Source of the DNA: Thiosocius teredinicola
Lineage (GTDB): Bacteria > Pseudomonadota > Gammaproteobacteria > Chromatiales > Chromatiaceae
Length of the DNA: 64,000 bases
Assembly: GCF_002009425.1 (NCBI RefSeq)
Contig: NZ_CP019936.1
Span: 3,645,297-3,709,296, forward strand
Reading direction: 5' to 3'
In this document: piece by piece, positions 18,331 through 28,072 of the stretch
How positions within the stretch are numbered: position 1 is the first letter of the stretch
Layout: every line of letters begins with the position of its first letter
Translations under genes and position numbers: made by a program
The notes under the pieces: model-generated
What the model was told of the DNA's origin: nothing
What the model saw: only the letters and a program-made list of their open reading frames with translations
Databases searched by the model: none

Positions 18331-20916
18331 GTGGAAAAACAAGTATCCAGCCATACACCCATGATGCGCCAGTATCTGGGTATCAAGGCAGAGCACCCCA
18401 ATCGCCTGGTGTTCTACCGGATGGGCGATTTCTACGAACTGTTCTATGACGATGCCCGCCGTGCCGCGCGACTGCTCGACATCACCCTGACCCACCGCGG
18501 CAAGTCGGCCGGTGAGCCGATCCCGATGGCCGGTGTGCCGTTTCATGCGGCCGAGAGTTACCTCGCCAAGTTGGTCAGGCACGGCGAATCGGTGGCGATC
18601 TGCGAACAGATCGGCGACCCGGCGACCAGCAAGGGACCGGTCGAGCGCCAGGTGGTGCGCATCGTCACCCCAGGCACGGTCAGCGACGAAGCATTGATGG
18701 ACGAACGCAGCGACAACCTGCTCGCCGCGCTGGTGATCGCTGACGGACGTTATGGCCTGGCTTGGCTCGACCTGACCGGCGGGCGGTTTCATGTGCAGGA
18801 ACTCGCCACCGAAGAGGCGTTGGCGGGCGAACTCGAACGCCTGCGTCCGGCCGAGCTGCTGTTGTCCGAAGATCAGTCTCAGCCGAGCGCCTGGACACGC
18901 GAGAGCGGGATCACGCGCCGTCCACCCTGGCACTTCGATCACGACACCGCCGTCAGACTTCTCAACCAGCAGTTCGGCACCAAGGATCTCAGCGGCTTCG
19001 GTTGCCAAGAACTGACGCTGGCGATCAGCGCCGCAGGCGCACTGCTGCAGTATGTGGACGATACCCAACGCAGTGCGCTGCCGCATATCACGCGTCTGCA
19101 GGTCGACAATCACGACGACGCCATCATTATCGATGCGGCGACCCGGCGTAACCTGGAACTGGTCGATGCCGCATCGGGTAAGCGCCAGCACAGCCTGGCC
19201 GGCTTGCTCGACACCACGGCCACGCCGATGGGCGGCAGACTGTTGCGCCGCTGGATCAACCGCCCGCTGCGCAATCAATCAGCAGTACGCAAGCGGCATG
19301 CGACCATTGCCGGCCTGCTCGACCACCGCCAGGTCGACGAGTTGCAGGAGCTGTTGCGCAGCATCGGCGATATCGAACGCATCCTGGCGCGTGTTGCGCT
19401 GCGCAGTGCACGCCCGCGCGACCTGGCCGTGCTGCGCGATAGTCTCGGCACTCTGCCCACGTTGCAACAGCTACTGCAACACATCGACGAAGCCGGCATT
19501 CATCACCTTGCGCAGCAGATCGGCGAACACCCGGATACTTTCAGCCTGCTGCAACGCGCGATTATCGAAAACCCACCTGTGGTATTGCGCGACGGCGGCG
19601 TACTCGCGCGCGGCTACGACCAGGAGCTCGACGAGCTGCGCGATCTGTCGCAGAACGCCGATCAGTTTCTGGTCGACCTCGAACAACGCGAACGCGCACG
19701 CACCGGTATCGAGACGCTGAAGGTCAGTTACAACCGGGTGCATGGTTATTACATCGAGATCGGACGCAGCAAGTCAGACGCCGTGCCGGATGACTACATC
19801 CGCCGCCAGACCCTCAAGGGCACTGAGCGTTTCATCACGCCGGAACTCAAGGCCTTCGAAGACAAGGTGCTATCCGCGCGCGAGCGGGCCCTGCAACGCG
19901 AGAAGTTGCTCTACGAAGAACTGCTGACCACATTGGCCACGCCGCTGGCGGAACTTCAGCACAGCGCGGCACACATCGCCGAGCTCGATGTGTTGGCGTG
20001 TTTCGGTGAACGCGCACAACGCCTGGACCTGGCTCGCCCGACATTCCGCGATGCCCCCGGGTTGAATGTGCAGGCCGGTCGCCACCCGGTCGTCGAACAG
20101 GTCAGCGAGAACGCCTTCGTGGCCAACGACCTGGTGATGGACGAGCGGCGCAACATCCTGATCATCACCGGACCGAACATGGGCGGTAAATCAACCTTCA
20201 TGCGGCAATCGGCACTGACCGTATTGATGGCCTATGCCGGGTGCTATGTGCCGGCGGCCGCAGCTGAGCTCGGGCCGTTTGACCGTATCTTTTCGCGCAT
20301 CGGCGCCTCCGACGATCTGGCCGGCGGCCGCTCGACCTTCATGGTCGAGATGCAGGAAACGGCCAACATCCTGCACAACGCAACCGACCAGTCGTTGGTG
20401 CTTATGGACGAAATCGGCCGCGGCACCAGCACCTTCGACGGCCTGTCGCTGGCGTGGGCGTGCGCTGTGGAACTGGCTACGCGTATCCGAGCCTTTACCC
20501 TGTTCGCGACACACTACTTTGAATTGACAACGCTGCCTGACGAATACCCGGGCATCGTCAATGTGCATCTCGATGCGGTCGAACACGGCGACGGCATTGT
20601 CTTCCTGCATACGGTGCGCGATGGCCCGGCCAACCAAAGCTACGGCCTGCAAGTCGCTGCGCTGGCCGGTGTGCCGCGCAAGGTCATTGAGCTGGCGCGC
20701 AAGCGTCTGCGTGAACTGGAAAATGCCGCGCAGCGCCACGCACAGGCGGAATCCAATCAGTTATCGCTGTTTCAGCAGCCTGCAGCCGAAGCGGATGACG
20801 CACCGAGCGACGATGCGCTACGCCGACGCCTTGCGGAACTCGATCCGGATCAACTGACGCCGCGCGAAGCGCTCGATGCCCTTTACGAATTGCGTGCGAT
20901 GCACGATCCTGAATAG
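18331..20916 (+). CDS. mutS: DNA mismatch repair protein MutS
   Basis: The 861-residue protein is full length. The mismatch-binding N-terminus has [14 protein letters not shown] and [15 protein letters not shown], including the Phe-x-Glu wedge. The ATPase domain has Walker [10 protein letters not shown], Walker [17 protein letters not shown] and FATHYFELT. MutS recognises mispairs and small loops and recruits MutL. I accept the GTG start at 18331 because family members have about ten residues before PMMRQYL. fdxA follows 29 bases later, a common pairing in Gammaproteobacteria. Confidence 0.97.
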   Translation: MEKQVSSHTPMMRQYLGIKAEHPNRLVFYRMGDFYELFYDDARRAARLLDITLTHRGKSAGEPIPMAGVPFHAAESYLAKLVRHGESVAICEQIGDPATSKGPVERQVVRIVTPGTVSDEALMDERSDNLLAALVIADGRYGLAWLDLTGGRFHVQELATEEALAGELERLRPAELLLSEDQSQPSAWTRESGITRRPPWHFDHDTAVRLLNQQFGTKDLSGFGCQELTLAISAAGALLQYVDDTQRSALPHITRLQVDNHDDAIIIDAATRRNLELVDAASGKRQHSLAGLLDTTATPMGGRLLRRWINRPLRNQSAVRKRHATIAGLLDHRQVDELQELLRSIGDIERILARVALRSARPRDLAVLRDSLGTLPTLQQLLQHIDEAGIHHLAQQIGEHPDTFSLLQRAIIENPPVVLRDGGVLARGYDQELDELRDLSQNADQFLVDLEQRERARTGIETLKVSYNRVHGYYIEIGRSKSDAVPDDYIRRQTLKGTERFITPELKAFEDKVLSARERALQREKLLYEELLTTLATPLAELQHSAAHIAELDVLACFGERAQRLDLARPTFRDAPGLNVQAGRHPVVEQVSENAFVANDLVMDERRNILIITGPNMGGKSTFMRQSALTVLMAYAGCYVPAAAAELGPFDRIFSRIGASDDLAGGRSTFMVEMQETANILHNATDQSLVLMDEIGRGTSTFDGLSLAWACAVELATRIRAFTLFATHYFELTTLPDEYPGIVNVHLDAVEHGDGIVFLHTVRDGPANQSYGLQVAALAGVPRKVIELARKRLRELENAAQRHAQAESNQLSLFQQPAAEADDAPSDDALRRRLAELDPDQLTPREALDALYELRAMHDPE

Positions 20917-20945
20917 GCAGGCAATCAACTACACGAGATACGTCT

Positions 20946-21269
20946 ATGACCTACGTTGTCGGTGAAAACTGCATCAAGTGCAAATACACGGATTGCGTGG
21001 AGGTGTGCCCGGTCGATTGTTTCCACGAAGGGCCGAACTTTCTGGCGATCGATCCCGACGAGTGCATCGATTGTGCACTGTGTGAACCGGAGTGTCCGGC
21101 AAACGCGATTTTTGCCGAAGACGACGTGCCGGCTGACCAGCAGGACTTCATCGCGTTGAATGCCGACCTGTGCGCAAACTGGCCGGTGATCACGCAACGC
21201 AAAGACCCACCGCCGGACGCCGAAGACTGGGACGGCAAGACCGGCAAACGCGAGTTGCTCGAACGCTGA
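20946..21269 (+). CDS. fdxA: 7Fe-8S type ferredoxin FdxA
   Basis: The 107-residue protein has two cluster motifs. The first is [17 protein letters not shown] (Cys 9, 12, 17, 21, 25); the spacing suits one [3Fe-4S] and one [4Fe-4S] cluster. The second is [12 protein letters not shown]. The C-terminal extension ([15 protein letters not shown]) is typical of FdxA. It carries electrons at low potential in the cytoplasm; the partner is unknown. It converges on the PP2C gene with a 6-base gap. Confidence 0.95.
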   Translation: MTYVVGENCIKCKYTDCVEVCPVDCFHEGPNFLAIDPDECIDCALCEPECPANAIFAEDDVPADQQDFIALNADLCANWPVITQRKDPPPDAEDWDGKTGKRELLER

Positions 21270-21281
21270 CTGCGATCAGCG
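21264..21281. other. Palindrome spanning the stop codons of two convergent genes
   Basis: CGCTGA (21264-21269) and TCAGCG (21276-21281) pair around CTGCGA. The left arm contains the fdxA TGA and the right arm is the TGA of the opposing PP2C gene, so each transcript ends in the same small hairpin. There is no T-run. Confidence 0.4.
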
Positions 21282-22037
21282 GGTGATGCTCGGCCGCGCC
21301 AGGAGCACGCTGACGTTGTCGTTACCGCCGGCCTCCAGCGCTGCATCGAGCAACGCCTGCGCCTGCTCATCGAGATTCCCGTTGGGGTCGCGCAGTATCC
21401 GCGCCATGGTGTTGTCGGAAATCATGCCGTGCAGGCCGTCGCTGCACACAAGGTAGGTGTCGCCAGGCTCGACCAGGGCATCGCGGACGTCGACATCCGC
21501 CTGGCGCTGCATGCCCAGGCTCCTGGTCAGCACGTTGTCTTTGACGCCCGCCTCGCGCGCCTCGCGACGGTTCATGAACACCCCATCGTCGATCATGCGC
21601 TGGATCAGCGAATGATCCCGGGTGAGACGGCGCATGCGCCCGAGGCGCACCCGGTAGAGGCGTGAATCGCCGATGTGGGCATAGTAGATGCGGTGGTCGC
21701 GAAACACGGCGGCCACCATGGTGGTACCCATGCCTTCGAACTCGGGTCGCTCGTCGCAGGCATCGAGCACGGCATGGTTGGCATGCTCCAGAGCCTGCCC
21801 TACGCGCAGCAAGGTCTCCATGCCGTCGGCACTGTCTTCGCGCTGTATCGGCAACAGGTCTTCGATCGCCGTGCGCACCGCGATGCGGCTGGCGACTTCG
21901 CCGGCGCGATGTCCGCCCATACCGTCGGCCAGCACCATAACGCCCAGATCGGAATCGACGCGAAAACTATCCTGGTTGCGTTTCCTCACCAGTCCCTTGT
22001 CACTGCGACAGGCCAATTCAATCGCATGAACCGCCAT
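21276..22037 (-). CDS. PP2C-family serine/threonine phosphatase (Stp/PrpC-like)
   Basis: The 253-residue protein contains the PP2C metal-binding motifs in order: RNQDSF, LADGMGGHRAGEVAS (residues ~36-50), HIGDSRLYR, CSDGLHGMI and DNVSVLLA. These Asp residues bind two Mn/Mg ions. It has no membrane segment and would dephosphorylate Ser/Thr residues in the cytoplasm. In many Proteobacteria such phosphatases work with a Hanks-type kinase or FHA protein, often in type VI secretion loci; none is nearby here, so its target is unknown. It is 57 bases downstream of dsbC on the same strand. Confidence 0.92.
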   Translation of the reverse strand: MAVHAIELACRSDKGLVRKRNQDSFRVDSDLGVMVLADGMGGHRAGEVASRIAVRTAIEDLLPIQREDSADGMETLLRVGQALEHANHAVLDACDERPEFEGMGTTMVAAVFRDHRIYYAHIGDSRLYRVRLGRMRRLTRDHSLIQRMIDDGVFMNRREAREAGVKDNVLTRSLGMQRQADVDVRDALVEPGDTYLVCSDGLHGMISDNTMARILRDPNGNLDEQAQALLDAALEAGGNDNVSVLLARPSITR

Positions 22038-22094
22038 ATGCGGGCGTGCACCTCATGACAGCAAGTGCGTCGAACAGACCTCTCGCAGCCTTGG

Positions 22095-22832
22095 TCAGCT
22101 GCCGGCCTGTGTGCCGCTCTCGTCGAGCGCACGACGCAGTTTATCCGCCGGGACGTAACCCGGCACCAACTCGCCGCTTTCCAACATCAAAGCAGGCGTT
22201 CCCTGAATACGCATCGACTGCCCCAGGGCGTGATGCGTGCTGACCGGATTGTCGCAGGTTTTGGCCTCGATCTCCTGACCGGCCTTCGCGGCATTCATCG
22301 CCGCTTTGCGGTCATCGGCGCACCACACCGAAACCGCCTTGTTGTAAGAGTCGCTGCCGATCCCCGCCCGTGGGTAGAAAAGGTAGCGGATACGGATGCC
22401 GGCGTCGTTGTAGCTGGCCATCTCCGAATGCAGCCTGCGGCAGAAGCCGCAGTCGATATCGGTGAACACGGTGACGGTGTGTTTGGCGTCCTCCGGCCCG
22501 TAGATGATCATCTGATCCTCGCTGATATTGCTCAACGCCGCCTTTTTCAGTTCGGTCAACCGCTTCTCGGTGATCTCGACACGCTGTTCGATGTCGATGA
22601 TCTTGCCCTGCATCAGGTAACGTCCATCGCCCGTGATGTAGGCCAGTCGCGCACCGAAGGTCAACTCGTAGATGTTGTCCAGGGGCGTTTCCCTGATTTC
22701 GTCCGGCACCAGTCCGGGCAACAGCACCTTCAGTGAATTGCGAATCTTTTCCTGGGTTGCCGCATCCACTGCGGCCTGCGCCACCGCACTGAAAAACACG
22801 GCGATAACAACGGCAGTAACTCTCTTGATCAT
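22095..22832 (-). CDS. dsbC: Thiol:disulfide isomerase DsbC
   Basis: The 245-residue periplasmic protein starts with a signal peptide (MIKRVTAVVIAVFFSAVAQA). An N-terminal dimerisation domain follows, then a thioredoxin fold with the active site FTDIDCGFCRRLHSEM (CGFC). It isomerises wrong disulfides in exported proteins, being kept reduced by DsbD. It is 2 bases downstream of yajQ and is probably translated from the same mRNA. The xerD-dsbC neighbourhood is common in Gammaproteobacteria. Confidence 0.94.
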   Translation of the reverse strand: MIKRVTAVVIAVFFSAVAQAAVDAATQEKIRNSLKVLLPGLVPDEIRETPLDNIYELTFGARLAYITGDGRYLMQGKIIDIEQRVEITEKRLTELKKAALSNISEDQMIIYGPEDAKHTVTVFTDIDCGFCRRLHSEMASYNDAGIRIRYLFYPRAGIGSDSYNKAVSVWCADDRKAAMNAAKAGQEIEAKTCDNPVSTHHALGQSMRIQGTPALMLESGELVPGYVPADKLRRALDESGTQAGS

Positions 22833-22834
22833 AG

Positions 22835-23317
22835 TCAGTCTCGAAAATTCGTGAATTGCAGCGGCAGGCCGTACTCACCCTTTTTCAGCAACGCGATCAC
22901 CTCCTGGAGGTCGTCTCGCTTCTTGCCGGTCACCCGTACCTGCTCGCCCTGTATCTGCGCCTGCACCTTCAGCTTTGCAGCCTTGATGTCCTTGACGATC
23001 TTGCGCGCGGTATCGGTATCGATACCCTGCCTTATCGTGCCCGACTGGCGGGCACGATTATTTGCGGTTTCGACCTTGCCGATATCCAGGCAGCCGATGT
23101 CCACCGAGCGTTTGACCAGTTTGAGCTGCAAAATGTCCATCATCTGCTCGAGTTGGAATTCGCTCTGTGCGTTCAAGGTGACGCTGTCGCCGTCCAGGCT
23201 GTACTGGGCATCGCTGCCCTTGAAATCGAAACGGGTGCCCACCTCGCGGTTGGCCTGGTCCGTGGCATTACGGACCTCTTGCAGATCGACTTCCGAGACG
23301 GCGTCAAATGAAGGCAT
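22835..23317 (-). CDS. yajQ: YajQ-family nucleotide-binding protein
   Basis: The 160-residue protein is full length for the family: [20 protein letters not shown] at the start, RFDFKGSDA, and the C-terminal [20 protein letters not shown]. YajQ proteins have two RNA-binding-like folds; a Xanthomonas homologue binds cyclic di-GMP and acts with a LysR regulator. Whether this one does is unknown. It lies between xerD (about 100 bases upstream) and dsbC (2 bases downstream). Confidence 0.94.
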   Translation of the reverse strand: MPSFDAVSEVDLQEVRNATDQANREVGTRFDFKGSDAQYSLDGDSVTLNAQSEFQLEQMMDILQLKLVKRSVDIGCLDIGKVETANNRARQSGTIRQGIDTDTARKIVKDIKAAKLKVQAQIQGEQVRVTGKKRDDLQEVIALLKKGEYGLPLQFTNFRD

Positions 23318-23421
23318 ATCGGGGCTCCGTAAAAAACAGCCGCAAGGCTACCACAAGGCGCCGCCACTGTTGGGCGGGCTTGCCAGGCCGGCCGACATCG
23401 AAGGAAATCGACGGCATGCCG

Positions 23422-24345
23422 CTAACCGCGCGGATGGTGCTCGGCGTGCAGCGCCTGCAGGCGCTCGCGGGCCACGTGGGTGTAAATCTGTGTCGTCGAC
23501 AAGGAACTGTGGCCCAACAACAGTTGCACAACGCGCAGATCGGCGCCGTGGTTGACCAGGTGCGTGGCAAAGGCGTGGCGCAGCGTGTGGGGCGACAGGG
23601 TTTGGCGGATGCCCGCGGTCAGGGCGTGTTTCTTGATGCGATACCAGAAGGCCTGGCGGGTCATGCCGTCGCCGCGCCGGGTCGGAAACAGGGCGTTGCA
23701 CGGCCGGCCGTTCAACAGCTCGACGCGCGCACCTTTGATGAATCGCTCAATCCAGCTCACCGCCTCGTCGCCGAGCGGTACCAGGCGTTCTTTGCCGCCC
23801 TTGCCGATCACGCGCACCAGCCCCTGCGTCAGGCTGAGCTGGTCGGGGCGCAGACCGACCAGTTCGGAAACGCGCAGCCCGGTCGCATACAACACCTCGA
23901 GCATCGTGCGGTCACGCAGCCCTTCGGCCGTTTCCAGTTCCGGCGCCTCGAGCAATGCCTCCACTTCCGTCTCGCTCAACGACTTGGGTAACGGCCGCCC
24001 CAGCCTGGGCGCCTCGATCTGCGCCGTCGGATCGCCACCGATCAACTGCTCGCGCACGGCCCAATGAAAAAACTGGCGCAGCGCAGACAGGCGGCGCGCG
24101 CTGGTACGCGGCCGCACGCCGGCATCGACGCCGGCTGCCAGGTAGCCGAGCAGTTGGTCGCGCTTGGCCTGTAACATCGCCGTCGCCGCCTGCTCGTCGA
24201 GCCACATGGCGAAATGGCGAAGATCCGATTGGTAAGAATTCAAGGTATTGGCCGACAATCCGCGTTCCATCCACAAGGCGTCGCTGAAGCGCTCGATGAT
24301 CCGGGCATCGGCGTCGCTGAGTTTTCGGTCGTGAGAAGAAGCCAC
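23422..24345 (-). CDS. xerD: Site-specific tyrosine recombinase XerD
   Basis: The 307-residue protein has an N-terminal SAM-like core-binding domain (ERFSDALWMERGLSANTL). The catalytic domain has the active-site set: Arg in ATGLRVSELVGL, Lys in GKGGKERLVPLG, HTLRHAFATHL, and GHSSLSTTQIYTHV with the nucleophilic Tyr. XerD acts with XerC and FtsK at dif to resolve chromosome dimers. The start is GTG at 24345. Being in a conserved xerD-dsbC neighbourhood and not next to a mobile element, it is more likely the housekeeping recombinase than an integrase. Confidence 0.94.
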   Translation of the reverse strand: MASSHDRKLSDADARIIERFSDALWMERGLSANTLNSYQSDLRHFAMWLDEQAATAMLQAKRDQLLGYLAAGVDAGVRPRTSARRLSALRQFFHWAVREQLIGGDPTAQIEAPRLGRPLPKSLSETEVEALLEAPELETAEGLRDRTMLEVLYATGLRVSELVGLRPDQLSLTQGLVRVIGKGGKERLVPLGDEAVSWIERFIKGARVELLNGRPCNALFPTRRGDGMTRQAFWYRIKKHALTAGIRQTLSPHTLRHAFATHLVNHGADLRVVQLLLGHSSLSTTQIYTHVARERLQALHAEHHPRG

Positions 24346-24457
24346 TTTGCCCCGGTGTCCGCCATTGTGATGGGCGCCGCCTCGCTTGCCCCAGCTTGGG
24401 TGACATGCGGCGACGGCGGTGCAAGGATAACGCGTGGTGCGCGGAATGGGGGCGCGG

Positions 24458-24793
24458 ATGCGCGACGAACTGAGAACGCTATTGACGCAATTGGAGACCG
24501 AGCTTCAGGCGCAACATCGTTGGGAGAGTGAGCCGCCGGATGCCGCCGCGCTGCAGAGCCGACAGCCATTCGCCGTCGACACGCTGAGTTTCGATCAATG
24601 GCTGCAGTGGTTATTCCTGCCGCGCATGCACGAGCTTTTGATGCGCCAACTGCCACTGCCGTGCGACTGCGCGATCAGGCCGATGGCGGAAGAGGTCTAT
24701 CGTGCCGCCGACGCCGTTGGCAGTGACCGCATCATCGCCATCGTGAGTCAGATCGACAGCCTGCTGGGGACCGGCAGCACCCGCTCGAATTAA
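24458..24793 (+). CDS. yqcC: YqcC family protein
   Basis: The 111-residue protein resembles E. coli YqcC along its length: a helical N-terminus with ETELQAQHRW, then QPFAVDTLSFDQWLQWLFLPRMHELL, then LPLPCDCAIRPMAEEVY. The function is not known; in many Gammaproteobacteria it neighbours the truC pseudouridine synthase gene, which is absent here. The frame is open to a GTG at 24434, but a GGGGG stretch sits a few bases before the ATG at 24458, so I start there. It diverges from xerD. Confidence 0.8.
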   Translation: MRDELRTLLTQLETELQAQHRWESEPPDAAALQSRQPFAVDTLSFDQWLQWLFLPRMHELLMRQLPLPCDCAIRPMAEEVYRAADAVGSDRIIAIVSQIDSLLGTGSTRSN

Positions 24794-24909
24794 CCGACGA
24801 GATACGACTTTATTTTTCCACATTGCCTGTGGAAAACTCTGTGAAGAACATGAAGAGAATGGCGTGCAGGCCGCATCCTGTCGTAGTGGTCATCAGATTG
24901 ACCAAAAAT

Positions 24910-24938
24910 TGACCAATTGCTTATTTTTCTTTTAAATT
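24910..24938 (+). promoter_or_regulatory. Putative promoter in an AT-rich island before ycgN
   Basis: TTGACC (24910-24915) and TAAATT (24933-24938) are separated by 17 bases. A second TATAAT lies at 24947-24952 without a good -35. The region 24880-24970 is far more AT-rich than its surroundings. A direct repeat ATTGACCAA (24897 and 24909) could be an operator. Confidence 0.4.
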
Positions 24939-25069
24939 CATTTAGTTATAATGTCATTCTAATGTAACACTTGGCAAATATTCAGCAAATTACACCCGAA
25001 TTCAGAGCACCGGAGCACCTGTGCATAATCAGTCACTTATTAACAGCGCGAATCGAGCGTTCAATCGAA

Positions 25070-25513
25070 ATGTCAAGCCCTGATCTGCCATTCTGGAAAG
25101 AAAAAAAACTCGCCGAAATGAACCATAAGGAATGGGAATCTCTCTGCGACGGGTGCGCGAAATGCTGCCTGTACCGACTCGAGGATGAGGACACGCGAGA
25201 GATCTACTACACCAACGTGCACTGTCGCCTGCTGAATACCGAAACCGCCCGATGCACAGACTATCCACGTCGCTCGATTCGCGTACCTGACTGCATCACG
25301 ATCACCCCCGAGATTCTGCACGACCCGTATTGGCTGCCGCGCACCTGTGCCTACCGCTTGCTCGCCGAGGGCAAAGACCTGCCGCGATGGCACCCGTTGA
25401 TCACCGGCACCCCGGACAGTGTGGTGCGCGCCGGACAACGGGTGTGTCATCGAACCGTGTGCGAAGACGATGCCGACGCGCTGGAAAACCATCTTGTCGA
25501 TTGGATCGATTAG
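25070..25513 (+). CDS. ycgN: YcgN family cysteine-cluster protein (UPF0260)
   Basis: The 147-residue protein matches E. coli YcgN from its start: PFWKEKKLAEMNHKEWESLCDG, then CAKCCLYRLEDEDT, and later the block WLPRTCAYRLLAEGKDLPRWHPL. Conserved Cys residues (CDGCAKCC and later singles) suggest binding of zinc or an iron-sulfur centre. No function is established. The frame is open upstream to 24971, but family N-termini begin at the ATG at 25070. It is followed 32 bases later by the DUF3549 gene and probably shares its transcript. Confidence 0.9.
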   Translation: MSSPDLPFWKEKKLAEMNHKEWESLCDGCAKCCLYRLEDEDTREIYYTNVHCRLLNTETARCTDYPRRSIRVPDCITITPEILHDPYWLPRTCAYRLLAEGKDLPRWHPLITGTPDSVVRAGQRVCHRTVCEDDADALENHLVDWID

Positions 25514-25545
25514 GCCAAAACCGAACTACCCCAGGAACCGCCACC

Positions 25546-26580
25546 GTGGCCGACTCGCTGACTCTATTGGAACTGCTCGAACAATCCGGCGCCGACGTGC
25601 ACGTCTACGATCTGGGCAGGCGGGTCGGACCGCTGGCGCGCGAACAATTCCTGGCCTTTGAACAGGCGACGCAACCTTACCCACAGCCGATGCAACGCAA
25701 AGCCTGGTTCGCCCTAGTCCAGAACGCTGCAGGGCAGGCAAGCGAACCGGTTATCTGGTTTCTGCGGCTGTCTCTCGACGAACAGGGCCTGCTCGTGCAG
25801 GCCGAACGCGACTACCTGCTCAATCGGCTGCTTGAGTCTGCCAAGGCGCAGTCGGCGGGAGCCGACGCCCAGGGTTTCCTGCAAGACAACCCCTATGCCT
25901 TTACGCCGCGTGATGATCGCATGGCGCTGTTCCATGCCTGTTTGAGCCGGGACCTCGGCCTGCCGCCGTCGCGCTTCTACGAACACGCATTGGCCTACTT
26001 CCGCGGTGAACCCGGGTGGGATCAATGGGGTTTCGTTGGCTATCAGGGCATTGCCGATGTCGCCTGCCGACATGCCGATTCACCGCTGAGCGAGGCACTG
26101 CCCCATCTGCCGCCGGAACCGCTGGTCGCCTTGTGCCACAACCTCGAGAGTCAGTGCCTCAGCGAGACTTTGAGCGCCGCCCTGCTCGCACGCCTGCAGC
26201 GAGCCATGCAAGATGAGCCACGTGACCCGGCATTGATCGCAGCGCTGATCCGCGGATTGGCCGGCGGCCTGGCGCACGCCGAGGTGCGGCAAATGCTCGG
26301 GGGCGTTCTCGGCGACCCGGCCAATACGGATATCGAACTGTTGGCAGCTGTCTCTGGCCGCGCCTGGGAACTGCTCGGCGACAAGACCTATCTGCGCGAC
26401 TACCTCGAACGACTGGTAGACAATGAGCATGGTCAGGCCGCCTTCAACCAATGCGTCAGCGACCTGCTGAGCCTGCCCACGCTGGCCGGAACGGTGCGCG
26501 AGCAATTCCGCGACCCGAGCCTGTCACACCGCGTGCGCGAAGCATTCGGCAACCTGACCGGGCAAACGCAAACCACCTGA
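25546..26580 (+). CDS. DUF3549 family protein
   Basis: The 344-residue soluble protein begins with the family pattern LTLLELLEQSGADVHVYDLGRRVGPL, then a QPYPQPMQRKAWFALV block, WFLRLSLDEQGLL and, around residue 115, DNPYAFTPRDDRMALFHA. The C-terminal half is mostly helical, possibly repeat-like. I start at the GTG at 25546, preceded by AGGAA; a longer frame exists to 25330 but overlaps ycgN and has no family character. Function is not known; the ycgN-DUF3549 pairing is common in Gammaproteobacteria as far as I recall. Confidence 0.85.
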   Translation: MADSLTLLELLEQSGADVHVYDLGRRVGPLAREQFLAFEQATQPYPQPMQRKAWFALVQNAAGQASEPVIWFLRLSLDEQGLLVQAERDYLLNRLLESAKAQSAGADAQGFLQDNPYAFTPRDDRMALFHACLSRDLGLPPSRFYEHALAYFRGEPGWDQWGFVGYQGIADVACRHADSPLSEALPHLPPEPLVALCHNLESQCLSETLSAALLARLQRAMQDEPRDPALIAALIRGLAGGLAHAEVRQMLGGVLGDPANTDIELLAAVSGRAWELLGDKTYLRDYLERLVDNEHGQAAFNQCVSDLLSLPTLAGTVREQFRDPSLSHRVREAFGNLTGQTQTT

Positions 26581-26611
26581 TCGGCCGATGCGTTAGACCA
26601 ACCCGTCCCGC

Positions 26612-26677
26612 GAGCCCCGTGCTTTGGGCTCGGCCGCATACCCATCGCACACGAACACCGGGCCCTGTGCGATGGGT
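26612..26677. terminator. Two hairpins between convergent DUF3549 and fadL genes
   Basis: The stronger is a perfect 12-bp stem, ACCCATCGCACA (26640-26651) with TGTGCGATGGGT (26666-26677), loop 14 nt. A smaller one pairs GAGCCC (26612-26617) with GGGCTC (26626-26631). Neither has a T-run, but their place between two converging genes suggests bidirectional termination or 3'-end protection. Confidence 0.5.
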
Positions 26678-26699
26678 GCGTAGCGAAGAGAGTGCTGCG

Positions 26700-27986
26700 T
26701 CAGAACAACCAGGCCCAGCTTACTTCGAGTTCATGCTGGTCCATCTCGACACTACCTGTCTGCGGCCCGGTGAAGTTCGGGTTTTGTCCGTCGATCTTTT
26801 CCTTGAAGGCACGCGTGTAGGCCACCGATACGGCGCTTGAACGATCGATCTGGTAGGTCATACCCAGGCTGGCGTGAGTACGGATGGTGGCCGGCGCAAG
26901 TACGTTGAACAAGGCTTCGCCGTTATCGAACATCTGGTCGGCATGGCTGATGCCAGCACGCAGGGTCAGCTTCGGGCTGTACGCCCATTGCACACCCACT
27001 TTGATGATATCGACATTGTTCCAACCGAAGCCCAGACCGTCGTCGGAACCCAGCAGGGTCGTTGGCGTAATCGGCGTATCGTTGGGATTACCCAGCGACT
27101 TGACCGTGTTGTAAAAGATGCGCTGCCAGTCGGCGACGACGATCACATCCGGCCTCACCTTATAGCTGAGACCCACCGTAACAGTCGGCGGCACATCGAA
27201 ATCGCCCTCTTCGGCAAACAGCCCCGAATAGTCGTCGAACTCGGTCATGTACAGACGCGACTGCGCCGAGGCACCGATCGACAGGCGGTCGGTGAACTGT
27301 CCCAGCCAGCCGACACGAACGCCGTATCCCCAGGAATAGTCATAACCGTTGTTGGTCACATTCGTCGGGTCGATCGACAGCCCCTGGAAGGGCTCGAGCC
27401 CCTTGGCGCGAAAGCGCTGTGCGGCGACGATCGGCATGATGCCGATGGAGTGACGCTCGTTCAGCTTGCGGGCATACGGCACACCCAAGAACAACTGTGC
27501 GAAGTTGACGCCGGTCGATGACGTGGCGGTGCCGGCCGGATTGTTGAAATTGCGCCAGATATCTTCTTCGTAGTCGGTATTCATGCCACCGTTGGCGCCG
27601 ACCAGGATGCCGATGCTGCTGACATCGTCGAGCCGCTTGTTCCAACCGAAATGCGGAATCAGGAACAGGTCGCTTTCGCTCTCGTAGCTGCCCGGCGGCA
27701 CGCTCGGCGGTGGCGGCGGCGACGCGGCATTGTCGTCGGCGGTGAACCCGCGGTTGGGATTGAACAGTGCAAATCCGAGGTCGATGCGGTCGCCGACCAG
27801 CACCATGCCGGCGGGGTTGGTCGCGCCGGCCATCGCGTCTTGAGGCAAGGCTACACCGGCGCCGGCAAGACCCTTGTTGGTCGTACCAAACCCCGTCGGT
27901 GAATAGCCGTTGGTAGCGTGTACGCAGGTAGTTGCGGAAAGCAACGCCGCGCACAGCAAGCGTTGCACAGTTGTCCTGTGGTTCAA
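26700..27986 (-). CDS. FadL/OMPP1/TodX family outer membrane transporter
   Basis: The 428-residue protein has a signal peptide (residues 1-24, ending CVHAT). The mature N-terminus carries the FadL hatch signature, GYSPTGFGTTNKGLAGAGVALPQDAMAGATNPAGM. The rest is alternating-residue beta-barrel sequence ending in Trp-Leu-Phe, a normal outer-membrane C-terminus. Members import long-chain fatty acids or other hydrophobic molecules across the outer membrane. The ligand here is unknown and no fatty-acid degradation genes are adjacent. It lies downstream of trhP in the opposite direction order, 86 bases apart on the same strand. Confidence 0.9.
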   Translation of the reverse strand: MNHRTTVQRLLCAALLSATTCVHATNGYSPTGFGTTNKGLAGAGVALPQDAMAGATNPAGMVLVGDRIDLGFALFNPNRGFTADDNAASPPPPPSVPPGSYESESDLFLIPHFGWNKRLDDVSSIGILVGANGGMNTDYEEDIWRNFNNPAGTATSSTGVNFAQLFLGVPYARKLNERHSIGIMPIVAAQRFRAKGLEPFQGLSIDPTNVTNNGYDYSWGYGVRVGWLGQFTDRLSIGASAQSRLYMTEFDDYSGLFAEEGDFDVPPTVTVGLSYKVRPDVIVVADWQRIFYNTVKSLGNPNDTPITPTTLLGSDDGLGFGWNNVDIIKVGVQWAYSPKLTLRAGISHADQMFDNGEALFNVLAPATIRTHASLGMTYQIDRSSAVSVAYTRAFKEKIDGQNPNFTGPQTGSVEMDQHELEVSWAWLF

Positions 27987-28072
27987 AGTGTCTCCTCCTA
28001 ATAAACCGTTACGATTCGCGCATCGACGACTTGCCGTGCGCGCATTTTTTGTTGTGTTCGGTATTTTTGCTG

